NCBI RefSeq assembly: GCF_014195445.1
Contig: NZ_JACIBT010000001.1
Location: 496,001 to 560,000, forward strand
Source: Garicola koreensis
GTDB lineage: Bacteria > Actinomycetota > Actinomycetes > Actinomycetales > Micrococcaceae
Reading direction: 5' to 3'
Length of the DNA: 64,000 nucleotides
Shown: positions 1-9,782 of the stretch, in pieces
How the letters are laid out: each line of letters starts with the position of its first letter
Position numbering within the stretch: position 1 is the stretch's first letter
Program-made: the position numbers and the translations under genes
Notes under the pieces: generated by a model
The model's input: only the letters and a program-made list of their open reading frames with translations
Databases searched by the model: none
What the model was told of the DNA's origin: nothing

Positions 1-570
1 GAGGAAGAAGATCTTCTCCCCCTCGATCTGTTCGATGCCTGCCGGGTCGTGCCCGCGGGAGAGGATGTGAAAGCTGTCGAGGCAGGTGCCGAGGTTGGGG
101 CGGTCTGCCGCCTGGACCAGGCGCCAGGCGTGCCTGTAGTCACTGACGTACCGGCCCCAGGCCAGCGCCTCATAGGCGATGCGAACCCCGTACTCAGCCG
201 CAGCGTCGGCAAGCTCTCCCAGCTGCCGGGCCGCCACCTGGTCGTCATCGATGCTCGCGGTGCCAGCATTGCTGCAGACCAGCATCAGGTCAGCGCCGAG
301 ACGGTTCATGGTGCGGAATTTCTCCCGAGCGCGCCTGAGGTTCTCCTCGAAGACCTCATCCTCCACGCCCTCTGCGTCACGGAAAGGCTGAAACATGTCG
401 ATCCTCAGACCCAGTCGCTGACACAGGGCGCGGATCTCTTCGGGGGATTCGTAAGCGACTGTGAGGTCTGCATCCATGATCTCGACGCCGTCGAAACCTG
501 CTTTCGCGCAGGCGTGCAGTTTCTCTGTGAGGCTGCCCGACAGGCAGACGGATGCGATCGAGGTCACCAT
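1..570 (-). CDS. TIM-barrel sugar phosphate isomerase/epimerase (3' end outside window)
   Basis: The minus strand is open from an ATG at 570 to the window edge, so about 190 N-terminal residues are visible and the C-terminus is cut off. The reading includes MVTSIASVCLSGSLTEKL near the start, FDGVEIMDADL around residue 30, and LGTCLDSFHILSRGHDPAGI near the edge. These are typical of the AP-endonuclease-2/xylose-isomerase-like TIM-barrel family, in particular 3-dehydroshikimate dehydratase-like and hydroxypyruvate-isomerase-like enzymes. The exact substrate cannot be settled from half a protein. The start is supported by a -10 box (TACATT, 583-578) seven bases before the ATG, suggesting a leaderless mRNA. 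It is divergent from the MFS gene, so import and catabolism of one compound is possible, but that is inference. Confidence 0.75.
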   Translation of the reverse strand, partial: MVTSIASVCLSGSLTEKLHACAKAGFDGVEIMDADLTVAYESPEEIRALCQRLGLRIDMFQPFRDAEGVEDEVFEENLRRAREKFRTMNRLGADLMLVCSNAGTASIDDDQVAARQLGELADAAAEYGVRIAYEALAWGRYVSDYRHAWRLVQAADRPNLGTCLDSFHILSRGHDPAGIEQIEGEKIFFL

Positions 571-577
571 GGCCCGG

Positions 578-583
578 AATGTA
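578..583 (-). promoter_or_regulatory. -10 element of the isomerase gene
   Basis: TACATT on the minus strand, seven bases before the ATG at 570. That distance puts the transcription start at or next to the start codon, so the mRNA is predicted leaderless. TAGACC at 606-601 is a possible weak -35. Confidence 0.5.
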
Positions 584-692
584 CCAAAGATTACATTAGC
601 GGTCTACGCTCGCGCTGTTCGCCCCGAGGGCGGTCCTCCCCCGGGAGGTCTCCCCCGCTGTGGGGAAACCGTCTGGATCCAGGTTTGGTGAC

Positions 693-698
693 TATGCT
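693..698 (+). promoter_or_regulatory. -10 element of the MFS gene
   Basis: TATGCT, eight bases before the GTG at 707. No Shine-Dalgarno sequence is seen, so a leaderless or near-leaderless transcript is predicted. Confidence 0.45.
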
Positions 699-706
699 GT
701 GTCTCC

Positions 707-1960
707 GTGTCCGATCGCCCATCAGCTGCTGCTCCCCTGTTCCCCAAACGGGACGTTGTGGTCGGGGCACTGATACCCGCCTTCATCTTCAGCGTCGGTA
801 ATGGGGCGATTCTGCCGATCGTCGCCCCCTTCGCTGTGGGACAGGGCGCCACGCTGGCGGCGGCCGGCGTCATCGCCGCCATGCTTCCGCTCGGCCAGAT
901 CCTCGCCGATCTGCCCGCAGGTGCCCTGGCATCAAAGATCGGCGACCGTGCGGCGATGGTCCTGGCCGGATCTCTGGCTGCGCTGGCATTCCTCGGTGCT
1001 GCTGCGGCGCCGTCGCTGATCATCTTGGGGGCAGCGGTGCTGCTGGTCGGTGCTGCCAATGCCGTCTTCCACCTGGCCCGCCACTCCTACCTCACCGAGA
1101 TCACACCACCGCTGAAGCGAGCACGCGTGCTCTCCACGCTGGGCGGTGTGCACCGGATCGGACAGTTTGCAGGTCCATTCCTAGGTGCCGGGATCACCCA
1201 CTTTTCGGATATGCGCGCAGTGTTCATCCTGGCGGTCATCACTGCTGCGGCGGCCTCGGTCACCGTCTGGCTGGCCCGACCGACGCGGAAGCACCGGTCG
1301 CAGACTGATTCCACTCAGACCGCGGAGGTGGCCGATAAGCCACGTTTCTGGCAGGTGCTCTCTGCCCATCGCAGAATGCTGGCCACCATGGGTGCTGTGG
1401 GCATGCTGGTGGGCGCAGCCCGTGGCGCCCGCCAACAGGTGATCCCGCTGTGGGGCGAATTCGTCGGTGTGGACCCGACGACCATCTCGCTGCTCTTCGG
1501 ACTGGCCGGCGGAATCGACATGCTGCTCTTCTACCCGGCCGGAAAGGTCATGGATACTTTCGGCCGACTCTGGCTGGGCGTGCCGGCCATGGTCCTGCTC
1601 GGGGTGGCCATGGCCACCTTCCCGCTCACCTCCACCACTGCTGGCCTGGCGATCGTGGCCATGCTGCTGGGCTTCGCCAACGGCCTGGGTTCGGGGATCA
1701 TGATGACCATCTCCTCAGACATCTCCCCCAGCCACGGGCGGCCCCAGTTCCTGGGGGCGTGGCGACTGCTGACCGACATTGGGCTCGGGGCCGGGCCGCT
1801 GATCCTCTCTGCCGGAGCGGCCCTGGGATCGTTGGCGGCAGGGATCTGGGCGGCGTCACTTATGGGCCCGCTGGCCGCAGCCGGCATGCAGAAGTGGTTG
1901 CCGCGCTACTCAGCTCACGCGAATCAGACCACTCGCCGTGCCGCCGGACTGATCGACTGA
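707..1960 (+). CDS. MFS transporter
   Basis: A 417-residue integral membrane protein of the major facilitator superfamily. The N-terminal half has about six hydrophobic spans, with the signature-like loop GALASKIGDRAAMVLAG between spans 2 and 3. A hydrophilic linker of roughly 30 residues (PTRKHRSQTDSTQTAEVAD) separates it from a second six-span half. The length and the two-fold layout are normal for the family. Nothing in the sequence fixes the substrate or direction of transport. It is transcribed away from the TIM-barrel gene and ends 21 bp before the convergent alpha-glucosidase gene. The GTG at 707 is chosen because of the -10 box at 693-698. Confidence 0.8.
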   Translation: MSDRPSAAAPLFPKRDVVVGALIPAFIFSVGNGAILPIVAPFAVGQGATLAAAGVIAAMLPLGQILADLPAGALASKIGDRAAMVLAGSLAALAFLGAAAAPSLIILGAAVLLVGAANAVFHLARHSYLTEITPPLKRARVLSTLGGVHRIGQFAGPFLGAGITHFSDMRAVFILAVITAAAASVTVWLARPTRKHRSQTDSTQTAEVADKPRFWQVLSAHRRMLATMGAVGMLVGAARGARQQVIPLWGEFVGVDPTTISLLFGLAGGIDMLLFYPAGKVMDTFGRLWLGVPAMVLLGVAMATFPLTSTTAGLAIVAMLLGFANGLGSGIMMTISSDISPSHGRPQFLGAWRLLTDIGLGAGPLILSAGAALGSLAAGIWAASLMGPLAAAGMQKWLPRYSAHANQTTRRAAGLID

Positions 1961-1981
1961 CCGCCCCATCCCCGCCCGACC

Positions 1982-3673
1982 CTATGTGGGAGATCCCGCC
2001 GCAAACCATGCTGTCGTGTCGGTGGGGATGAGCCCGTCGTGCAGCGGACCGCTGGCGGCCAGCACGGCTGCCTCAGAGTCGAACGCCACCGGAACTGAGC
2101 TGAGATTGACGATGACGACGACGCCGAGGTTCCGGAAAGCGAGAACATCCTGCGGGTAGCCGCTGAGCCACTGCAGCTCTCCGGCGCCCAGCTGGTGGTC
2201 TCTGCGCAGTCTCAGCAGGCCCCGGTAGAGGTTCAGCGTGGACTGCGGATTGCTCCGCTGCTTCTCGCGTGCCAGCGGTTTCCAGCGCCGCGGCTGCGGA
2301 AGCCAGGACTTGCCGGTGGGGCTGAATCCCAGCGCCGGCGCGCCGCTCCGCCACGGAATCGGGACCCGACAACCGTCCCGGCCGTAGCGGTCGCCGCCGG
2401 TGCGGAACCACGTGGGGTCCTGCCGAAACTCATCGGGAAGGTCGTGCACTTCATCCAGACCCAGCTCCTCGCCCTGATAGAGATAGGCGGACCCGGGCAG
2501 AGCCAGCATCAGAGCCGTAGCCGCCTGCGCTCGCCGCAGGCCCTCGGCAGGATCCCCGAGCCCGGCAAAGTTCGGGCCGATGCCGGTCCCCTGCGGGTTC
2601 TCCTCGGTCAGCGCCAGGCGCGTGGCGTGGCGCACGACGTCGTGATTCGACAGCACCCAGGTCGCCGGTGCACCCACACTGCCGAACGCGCTCAGCGACC
2701 GGTCGATGATGTCCTTCACCTCAACGGCATCCCAGGCGGCCATGAGGAACTCGAAGTTGAACGTCTGGTGCATCTCCCCAGGCCGCACCCACAGCGCCAT
2801 CTTCTCCACTGAGGAGACCCAGGCCTCCCCGCACAGTGCGCGGTCGCCGCTGTACTCGGCCAGCACCTGGTGCCAATCCCGGTAGATCTCATGAACGCCG
2901 GGCTGCTCAAAGTAGGGGGCCGGAGTCTCCTCGCCTCCCATGGAGGCGGCGTCCGGATCGGGGGCGTAGTCCGGGAAGTCCTGATCCTTGACCAGCCCAT
3001 GAGCGACGTCGACCCGGAAGCCGTCCACTCCCCTGTCGAGCCAGAAGCGAAGAATCCGGCGGAACTCAGCCCAGACCTCCTCATTGGCCCAGTCAAAATC
3101 GGGCTGACTGGAGTCGAACAGGTGCAGGTACCACTGACCCGGGCTCCCGTCGGCCTCAGTGACCCGGGTCCAGGCCGGCCCGCCGAATACTGAGGTCCAA
3201 TTATTGGGAGGCCGCTCCCCACGCTCGCCGGTGCCGTCGCGGAAGATGTAGCGGGCGCGCTCTCGGCTTCCCGGGACGGCGGCCAACGCCTGCTGGAACC
3301 ACCGGTGCTGATCCGAGGAATGGTTGGGCACCAGATCCACGATCACCCGCAGGCTGCGGGCATGAGCGGCCGCGAGCATCTCATCGAAGTCTTCCAACGT
3401 GCCGAAAAGAGGGTCCACGTCGCAGAAGTCGGCCACATCATAGCCGCCGTCCTTCTGCGGGGAGGTCATGAAGGGGCTGAGCCAGACGGCGTCAACGCCG
3501 AGGTCTGCCAGCTCCTGGAGCCTTCCGGTCACCCCCTTCAGGTCGCCGACGCCGTCTCCGTCGGCGTCGGCGAAGGACCGCGGGTAGATCTGATAGATCA
3601 CCGCGGTGCGCCACCATGGGACCGTGGTCGAATCAGCGGAGGGCCCCGGGAGGCGCTCATGCGCAGTGCTCAT
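1982..3673 (-). CDS. GH13 alpha-glucosidase / oligo-1,6-glucosidase
   Basis: A 563-residue cytoplasmic glycoside hydrolase of family 13, expected to release glucose from the non-reducing end of short alpha-glucosides. The (beta/alpha)8 barrel starts with WWRTAVIYQIYPRSF (residues 20-34). The conserved GH13 regions are VDLVPNHSS (112-120), DGFRVDVAHG with nucleophile Asp222, GEAW with acid/base Glu283, and LSNHD with Asp345. A short beta-domain closes the C-terminus. The length is usual for the oligo-1,6-glucosidase/maltase subfamily. The choice between alpha-1,4 and alpha-1,6 specificity is open. There is no signal peptide, so substrates must be imported. The ATG at 3673 follows a -10 box by six bases. 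Confidence 0.88.
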   Translation of the reverse strand: MSTAHERLPGPSADSTTVPWWRTAVIYQIYPRSFADADGDGVGDLKGVTGRLQELADLGVDAVWLSPFMTSPQKDGGYDVADFCDVDPLFGTLEDFDEMLAAAHARSLRVIVDLVPNHSSDQHRWFQQALAAVPGSRERARYIFRDGTGERGERPPNNWTSVFGGPAWTRVTEADGSPGQWYLHLFDSSQPDFDWANEEVWAEFRRILRFWLDRGVDGFRVDVAHGLVKDQDFPDYAPDPDAASMGGEETPAPYFEQPGVHEIYRDWHQVLAEYSGDRALCGEAWVSSVEKMALWVRPGEMHQTFNFEFLMAAWDAVEVKDIIDRSLSAFGSVGAPATWVLSNHDVVRHATRLALTEENPQGTGIGPNFAGLGDPAEGLRRAQAATALMLALPGSAYLYQGEELGLDEVHDLPDEFRQDPTWFRTGGDRYGRDGCRVPIPWRSGAPALGFSPTGKSWLPQPRRWKPLAREKQRSNPQSTLNLYRGLLRLRRDHQLGAGELQWLSGYPQDVLAFRNLGVVVIVNLSSVPVAFDSEAAVLAASGPLHDGLIPTDTTAWFAAGSPT

Positions 3674-3679
3674 CGCCTC

Positions 3680-3685
3680 ACCCTA
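3680..3685 (-). promoter_or_regulatory. -10 element of the GH13 gene
   Basis: TAGGGT on the minus strand, six bases before the ATG at 3673. This is a leaderless arrangement identical in spacing to the lipB promoter. Confidence 0.55.
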
Positions 3686-3714
3686 TCTGGGAGCATTCGC
3701 GCCCGGCGGCTGCC

Positions 3715-3770
3715 CGGCGTCGTCGTCGAGCCCCATTTTAGGAGGGCCTCAGCCCGGGACGACGACGCCG
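3715..3770. terminator. Hairpin downstream of the DUF779 gene
   Basis: A 13-bp perfect stem (3715-3727 with 3758-3770, built on CGTCGTCGTC/GACGACGACG) encloses a 30-nt loop. It lies between the stop of the DUF779 gene and the start of the GH13 gene, both on the minus strand. No T-run is present, so it is a terminator candidate only. Confidence 0.45.
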
Positions 3771-3778
3771 CACCGCCG

Positions 3779-4168
3779 CTAGCCGGTGGTGACCGGTTCC
3801 AGATCGGCCTGCTCCTGTTGCGTGAAGAGCCGGGAGTGGATGATGAACCGGTTGCCGGTGGGCCCTTCGATGCTGAACCCTGCCCCGCGGCCCGGGGTCA
3901 CATCAATGGTGATGTGAGTGTGGGACCAGTACTCGAACTGGGCGGCCGAAATCCAGACCGGCACCGGTTCGGGGGTGCCCGGCTCCAAGTGGCCCAGCAG
4001 CACATCGGCCGGGCCGGTCATGAACGTGCCCTGCGTGAAGCACATAGGTGCCGAGCCGTCGCAGCACCCGCCGGACTGGTGGAACATCAGTGCCGCACCG
4101 TGCTCATCCCGCAGCTGCCGCAGCAGAGCCGCTGCCTCCGCAGTCACATCAATGCGCTGAGCAGCCAT
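3779..4168 (-). CDS. DUF779 domain protein
   Basis: A 129-residue protein of the DUF779 family, which is regularly encoded next to aldehyde dehydrogenases in actinobacteria and proteobacteria; its biochemical role is not established. The family hallmark is visible as HQSGGCCDGSAPMCF near residues 30-45, a cysteine-rich stretch that could bind metal or redox partners. A second conserved block, WSHTHITIDVTPGRG, follows near residues 81-95. It lies 22 bp downstream of the aldehyde dehydrogenase gene on the same strand and is almost certainly co-transcribed with it. An auxiliary role in aldehyde oxidation is inferred from this linkage only. Confidence 0.85.
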   Translation of the reverse strand: MAAQRIDVTAEAAALLRQLRDEHGAALMFHQSGGCCDGSAPMCFTQGTFMTGPADVLLGHLEPGTPEPVPVWISAAQFEYWSHTHITIDVTPGRGAGFSIEGPTGNRFIIHSRLFTQQEQADLEPVTTG

Positions 4169-4190
4169 GGCCGCCTCCTTCCGGTTCGGC

Positions 4191-5714
4191 TTAGAAGAAG
4201 CCGAGCTTGTCCTCGCTGTAGCTGACCAGCAGGTTCTTCGTCTGCTGGTAGTGGTCCAGCATCATCTTGTGGTTCTCGCGGCCGAATCCGGAGTTCTTAT
4301 ACCCGCCGAAGGCCGCATGTGCCGGGTACTGGTGGTAGCAGTTGGTCCATATGCGGCCGGCCTGGATGTCACGGCCGGCGTTGTAGGCGATGTTCTGCTC
4401 CCGGGACCACACTCCGGCACCCAGACCGTAGAGGGTGTCGTTGGCGACTGAGATGGCCTCGTCATAGTCGGAGAAGTCTGTCACGGAGACCACGGGACCG
4501 AAGATCTCCTCCTGGAAGATGCGCATGGAGTTGTCACCGCGGAAGATGGTGGGCTCCACATAGTAGCCGCCGCTCAGGTCCCCGCCAAGGTCCACGCGTC
4601 CGCCACCGGTGAGGACCTCAGCGCCCTCCTGCTTGCCGATGTCCAGGTAGCTGAGGATCTTCTCCAGCTGGTCGTTGCTGGCCTGCGCGCCCACCTGCGT
4701 CTCGGTGTCCAACGGGTTGCCCTGCTTGACCGCTTTGGTGCGTTCCACCGCCGCGGGCAGAAAGTCATCGATGATGCTCGACTGGATCAGCGCTCGGGAG
4801 GGACAGGTGCACACCTCGCCCTGATTCAGCGCGAACATGGCGAAGCCCTCCAGGGCCTTGTCGTAGAAGGCGTCGTCGCGGGAGGCGACGTCCTCGAAGA
4901 AGAGGTTGGGGCTCTTGCCACCCAGCTCCAGGGTGACCGGAATCAGGTTCTGGGACGCATACTGCATGATCAGACGGCCGGTGGTGGTCTCACCGGTGAA
5001 GGCGATCTTGGCGATGCGCGGGTTGGACGCCAACGGGGCGCCGGCCTCGGCGCCGAAGCCGTTGACGACATTGAGCACACCGTCGGGAATCAGATCACCG
5101 ATCAGTTCCATCAGTACCAGAATGGAGGCAGGGGTCTGTTCGGCTGGCTTGAGGACGACCGCGTTGCCAGCCGCCAGCGCCGGAGCAAGTTTCCAGGTGG
5201 CCATCAGCAGCGGGAAGTTCCACGGGATGATCTGACCGACCACGCCCAGCGGTTCCTGGAAGTGATAGGCCACAGTGGAGGCGTCGATCTCGCTGACCCC
5301 ACCGTCCTGGGCTCGAATGGTGCCGGCGAAGTAGCGGTAGTGATCGACCACCAGCGGAAGGTCGGCGGCCAGGCATTCGCGCACCGGCTTGCCGTTGTCC
5401 CAGGTCTCAGCGACGGCGAGCTTCTCCAGGTTCTCCTCAATACGGTCGGCGATCTTGTTCAGGATCACCGCGCGTTCGGCAACGGGGGTCTTCCCCCACG
5501 CCGGGGCCGCCTTATGGGCGGCGTCCAGGGCCAGTTCAATATCTTCGGCGGTGGATCGTGCCACTTCGGTGAACGGTTTTCCGTTGACCGGTGAGGGGTT
5601 CTCGAAGTACTGGCCCTTCACCGGGGCAACCCAGTCGCCGCCGATGAAGTTGTCGTAGCGGGCCTTATATTCGACGACGCTTCCCGCAGTGCCCGGCTGT
5701 GAATAGACGGTCAT
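4191..5714 (-). CDS. NAD(P)-dependent aldehyde dehydrogenase
   Basis: A 507-residue cytosolic aldehyde dehydrogenase that should oxidise acetaldehyde-type products of the alcohol dehydrogenase encoded nearby. The cofactor-binding stretch is [20 protein letters not shown] (about 162-181). The general base is Glu263 in LELGGKSPN, and the catalytic cysteine is Cys302 in [11 protein letters not shown]. The protein resembles the ExaC/AldB group by size and by linkage to DUF779. The start is placed at ATG 5714, not at an upstream in-frame codon at 5756, because AAGGAG lies just before it. It forms an operon with the DUF779 gene. An activator-type site and a TAGACT -10 box lie 75-110 bp upstream. 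Confidence 0.92.
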   Translation of the reverse strand: MTVYSQPGTAGSVVEYKARYDNFIGGDWVAPVKGQYFENPSPVNGKPFTEVARSTAEDIELALDAAHKAAPAWGKTPVAERAVILNKIADRIEENLEKLAVAETWDNGKPVRECLAADLPLVVDHYRYFAGTIRAQDGGVSEIDASTVAYHFQEPLGVVGQIIPWNFPLLMATWKLAPALAAGNAVVLKPAEQTPASILVLMELIGDLIPDGVLNVVNGFGAEAGAPLASNPRIAKIAFTGETTTGRLIMQYASQNLIPVTLELGGKSPNLFFEDVASRDDAFYDKALEGFAMFALNQGEVCTCPSRALIQSSIIDDFLPAAVERTKAVKQGNPLDTETQVGAQASNDQLEKILSYLDIGKQEGAEVLTGGGRVDLGGDLSGGYYVEPTIFRGDNSMRIFQEEIFGPVVSVTDFSDYDEAISVANDTLYGLGAGVWSREQNIAYNAGRDIQAGRIWTNCYHQYPAHAAFGGYKNSGFGRENHKMMLDHYQQTKNLLVSYSEDKLGFF

Positions 5715-5787
5715 GGTGACTCCTTCTTCCTGTGCTGTCAGTGCGTACTCCCCCACGTAATGTGAGGGACATCACGTAGGTTTTTAG

Positions 5788-5823
5788 AGTCTAGCCGCTG
5801 TCAGGTTGCACGAACGTTGCGTC
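5788..5823 (-). promoter_or_regulatory. Activator site plus -10 box of the aldehyde dehydrogenase operon
   Basis: On the minus strand GACGCAACGTTCGTGCAAC (5823-5805) is followed by 11 nt and then TAGACT (5793-5788). The site holds two GCAAC units one helical turn (11 bp) apart. A near copy (15 of 19 bases) with the same 11-nt gap precedes the adhP -10 box. There is no recognisable -35 hexamer, which fits activator dependence. The neighbouring GAF-domain protein is the obvious candidate for the binding factor. Confidence 0.65.
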
Positions 5824-5861
5824 ACGCATGCAGCGGCTGTCCCAGTGGCCGATTCAACGCC

Positions 5862-5867
5862 TACACT
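5862..5867 (+). promoter_or_regulatory. -10 element of the GAF regulator gene
   Basis: TACACT on the plus strand, about 32 bases before the likely GTG start, leaving room for the GAAAGG Shine-Dalgarno sequence at 5889-5894. Confidence 0.4.
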
Positions 5868-5899
5868 GTGAAGTACGACACGTCGGCTGAAAGGTGCAT

Positions 5900-7093
5900 G
5901 TGGTGAAGGCACTGCCGGATGAGCCGGGGACTTGGGCACGGCTGCACCCGATGCTGCGCGAATCCTGGGGCCGTTCCGCCGTCAGTCTGACCGACCCCAC
6001 TGATGCAGTGGCTCCGATTCAGCTCGACGACGCCGATCTGAGCGCCTACCGTCGAGAGCACCCGTTGGCGCCGGTGCTGCCGATATTTCAGCGGCTCCTG
6101 ATGGGGCCCGCCGCCGCGGCAGGGCTCATCGTGGCCATCGGTGACGCGCAGGGGTGCCTGCTGTGGGTGGATGGTGACCATCGGATGCTGCGCCGGGCCG
6201 AGGCCGGGGCATTTCAGCCCGGTGCGAACTGGTCGGAGGCGGCGATCGGCACCAATGCCCCCGGAACGGCGCTGTTCACCGGCAATGGTGCCCAGGTCCA
6301 TCAGGAGGAGCACTACGCGTTCTCTGCCCATGCCTTCTCCTGCTCGGCGGCCCCGATCCGGGACCCGCACAGTGGTGCGCTGCTGGGAGTTGTTGACCTC
6401 ACCGGCGGTGAGGAGGCCATCGCCACCCATTCGCTGCCGCTGATCTACGCCGCCATCGGAGCGGCAGAAAGTGAGCTGCGGGCCATGCCCCTGGTCTCAC
6501 CCGTCCCACAGCTGGCCAGCCTGGGAACGCTGAACCCGCAGCTGCGCGCTGGGGCTGACCAGGTGAGCCTCACTCTGCGGCACGCGGAAATCCTGGCTCT
6601 GCTGAGCTGGCATGCTGAAACTGGCAACGGGGGAATGACCGCTTCAGAGCTGGCTGAAATGCTCTTTGGCGAACCAGGACACGAAGTGGCTCTTCGCGCA
6701 GAGATCGTGCGATTGCGCAGAGTGTTGGAATCAACACCTGCATCGGGGGGCGTCCGGCTCGAGTCCAAGCCGTACCGGCTGTCCGCCTCGCTGGAGTTCG
6801 ATGGCATCACTGCGCTGAACGCAGTCACCGCCGGTGACCGGCGAGCCGCTCTAGATGTGTATGACGGGCCACTGTTGCCCAGCTCCGAGGCCCCAGGAAT
6901 CGTGCAGTTGCGAAGGTCGTTGGCTCTGACCCTGCGCGAAGCCATTATTGCTGATGGATCCGCCGAGGATCTCTGGCGGTACTTGCAGCTGCCAGAGGCA
7001 ACTGATGACGAGCACGCCCTCTACACGGCCCTTCGCATACTTCCCGCAGATTCTCCTCAGCGAGCTGTCCTGGTGGCACGGATGCAACGCTGA
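5900..7093 (+). CDS. GAF-domain transcriptional activator of alcohol/aldehyde oxidation genes
   Basis: A protein of about 397 residues that resembles the input half of AcoR-type regulators without the AAA+ module. The GAF region covers roughly residues 70-180 and contains AIGTNAPGTALF and HAFSCSAAPIRDP, both typical of AcoR-like GAF domains, closing with LLGVVDLTGG. The C-terminal part, beginning LTLRHAEILALLSWH and including TASELAEMLFGE, looks like a winged-helix DNA-binding segment. It sits between the divergent aldehyde dehydrogenase operon and adhP, and matching 19-bp sites lie upstream of both. Regulation of both in response to alcohols or aldehydes is inferred. Start codons at 5894, 5900 and 5903 (all GTG) are possible; GAAAGG at 5889-5894 favours 5900 or 5903. 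Confidence 0.8.
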   Translation: MVKALPDEPGTWARLHPMLRESWGRSAVSLTDPTDAVAPIQLDDADLSAYRREHPLAPVLPIFQRLLMGPAAAAGLIVAIGDAQGCLLWVDGDHRMLRRAEAGAFQPGANWSEAAIGTNAPGTALFTGNGAQVHQEEHYAFSAHAFSCSAAPIRDPHSGALLGVVDLTGGEEAIATHSLPLIYAAIGAAESELRAMPLVSPVPQLASLGTLNPQLRAGADQVSLTLRHAEILALLSWHAETGNGGMTASELAEMLFGEPGHEVALRAEIVRLRRVLESTPASGGVRLESKPYRLSASLEFDGITALNAVTAGDRRAALDVYDGPLLPSSEAPGIVQLRRSLALTLREAIIADGSAEDLWRYLQLPEATDDEHALYTALRILPADSPQRAVLVARMQR

Positions 7094-7116
7094 TGCAACT
7101 TTGTCGAGATTAGAGT
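7081..7116 (+). promoter_or_regulatory. Activator site plus -10 box of adhP
   Basis: GATGCAACGCTGATGCAAC (7081-7099) contains a perfect 8-bp direct repeat, GATGCAAC, with an 11-bp period. Eleven bases later comes TAGAGT (7111-7116). Sequence, orientation and spacing match the aldehyde dehydrogenase promoter. The site overlaps the last codons of the regulator gene. Confidence 0.65.
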
Positions 7117-7178
7117 CACAACCGTAATAGGCATCACAGAATGTTGATGCCGCAAGCGAATGTGACGAAGGAGATGCT

Positions 7179-8204
7179 ATGTCTACGATGACAGCCGCCG
7201 TAGTCGAAGAGTTCGGCAAGGATCTGAATGTCACCGACTATTCGGTGCCAGATCCGGGTCCAGGGCAAGCCCTGGTGAAAGTGATTGCATCGGGTGTATG
7301 CCATACCGACTTGCACGCCGCCCACGGTGACTGGCCCATAAAACCTTCACCTCCATTCGTCCCCGGACACGAGGGGGTGGGCGTGGTCGAGAAGCTGGGC
7401 GACGGCGTCCAGAATCTGAAGGTGGGGCAGATGGTAGGAAACGCCTGGCTATGGGGTGCTTGCGGCACCTGCGAATATTGCCGGACCGGGTGGGAGACCC
7501 TCTGTGAGCAGCAGGTGAACGGTGGCTACACCACCGACGGTTCATTCGGCGAGTATATGTTGGTCGACGCAGCCTATGCCGCCGTCATTCCAGATGGTGC
7601 TGACCCCCACGAAATTGCCCCGCTGCTGTGCGCGGGTGTCACTGTCTATAAGGCTTTGAAGAGGACAGAGGTGCGGCCGGGGCAGTGGGTCGTGATTTCT
7701 GGAATTGGGGGACTCGGTCATGTTGCCGTTCAATACGCAGTGGCCATGGGAATGCGTGTCATCGCAGTCGATATAGCCGATGACAAGCTCGCCCTGGCTA
7801 AGCGGCACGGCGCCGAGATAGCGCTGAATGCGCTGGGCGCGGACCCAGCTGCCGAGATCGAAAAGCAGATTGGTGGTGCCCATGGCGTGCTGGTGACTGC
7901 GGTCCACCCCAGTGCTTTCGGTCAAGCCATCAGCATGACCCGACGCGGCGGGATCATCGTCTTCAATGGGCTTCCGCCAGGCGAGTTCCCCGCACCAATC
8001 TTCGACATCGTGCTCAAGGGGCTGACTATCCGGGGCTCCATCGTGGGCACTCGTCAGGATATGGTCGAGGCCTTGGACTTCTACGCACGGGGGCTCATTC
8101 GCCCGACGTTCACCAAACGGCCGCTGTCTGACATCAACGCGGTCTTAGATGAGATGGAGCATGGAAAGATCGACGGTCGCGTGGTCATTGACTACAGCCA
8201 GTGA
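7179..8204 (+). CDS. adhP: Zinc-dependent alcohol dehydrogenase, AdhP type
   Basis: A 341-residue medium-chain zinc alcohol dehydrogenase, expected to interconvert ethanol-type primary alcohols and aldehydes with NAD. Catalytic zinc ligands are Cys41 (GVCHTDLHA), His64 with Glu65 (PGHEGVG) and Cys151. Structural zinc ligands are Cys95, Cys98, Cys101 and Cys109 in ACGTCEYCRTGWETLC. The Rossmann motif is SGIGGLGHVAVQYA, and an Asp after the second strand (VIAVDIADDK) fits NAD preference. AAGGAG stands just before the ATG. A strong hairpin follows the stop codon, so this is probably a single-gene transcript, controlled by the site at 7081-7116. It should feed aldehyde to the divergent dehydrogenase. 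Confidence 0.93.
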   Translation: MSTMTAAVVEEFGKDLNVTDYSVPDPGPGQALVKVIASGVCHTDLHAAHGDWPIKPSPPFVPGHEGVGVVEKLGDGVQNLKVGQMVGNAWLWGACGTCEYCRTGWETLCEQQVNGGYTTDGSFGEYMLVDAAYAAVIPDGADPHEIAPLLCAGVTVYKALKRTEVRPGQWVVISGIGGLGHVAVQYAVAMGMRVIAVDIADDKLALAKRHGAEIALNALGADPAAEIEKQIGGAHGVLVTAVHPSAFGQAISMTRRGGIIVFNGLPPGEFPAPIFDIVLKGLTIRGSIVGTRQDMVEALDFYARGLIRPTFTKRPLSDINAVLDEMEHGKIDGRVVIDYSQ

Positions 8205-8209
8205 AGGCA

Positions 8210-8249
8210 CACCGAAGTGGCCCGCCCTTCGTGGCGGGCCACTTCGGTG
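8210..8249 (+). terminator. Terminator hairpin after adhP
   Basis: A 17-bp perfect stem (8210-8226 with 8233-8249) with a 6-nt loop, CTTCGT, begins six bases after the adhP stop. No T-run follows. The stem could also act for the convergent gdhA transcript. Confidence 0.8.
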
Positions 8250-8362
8250 CCCATACATATTTGACAGTGCCACGCTGAGTGGAGCCTTGTGAGCACCTCG
8301 TCCCCTGGTGGCCCAGGGGCAGCGCCACGGAAGTGAACGCCCCTGGCAGTATCGAGGTGAGC

Positions 8363-9721
<1,359 letters not shown>

Positions 9722-9769
9722 TCACGTCCTTCCGCTGAAACTCGCAGTACGGGATGACAATACAGCACA

Positions 9770-9775
9770 TAGGCT
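9770..9775 (+). promoter_or_regulatory. -10 element of the YigZ gene
   Basis: TAGGCT, seven bases before the ATG at 9783. A leaderless transcript is predicted. Confidence 0.5.
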
Positions 9776-9782
9776 TACCCCC

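Noticed and set aside
621-675. GC-rich inverted repeats between the isomerase and MFS genes
   Set aside because: Short CCTCCC/GGGAGG and CCCC/GGGG pairings lie upstream of the MFS -10 box but are of the kind expected in high-GC DNA. There is not enough to call an operator.
49-801. 250-codon plus-strand frame at the window start
   Set aside because: Antisense to the truncated TIM-barrel gene and overlapping the MFS start.
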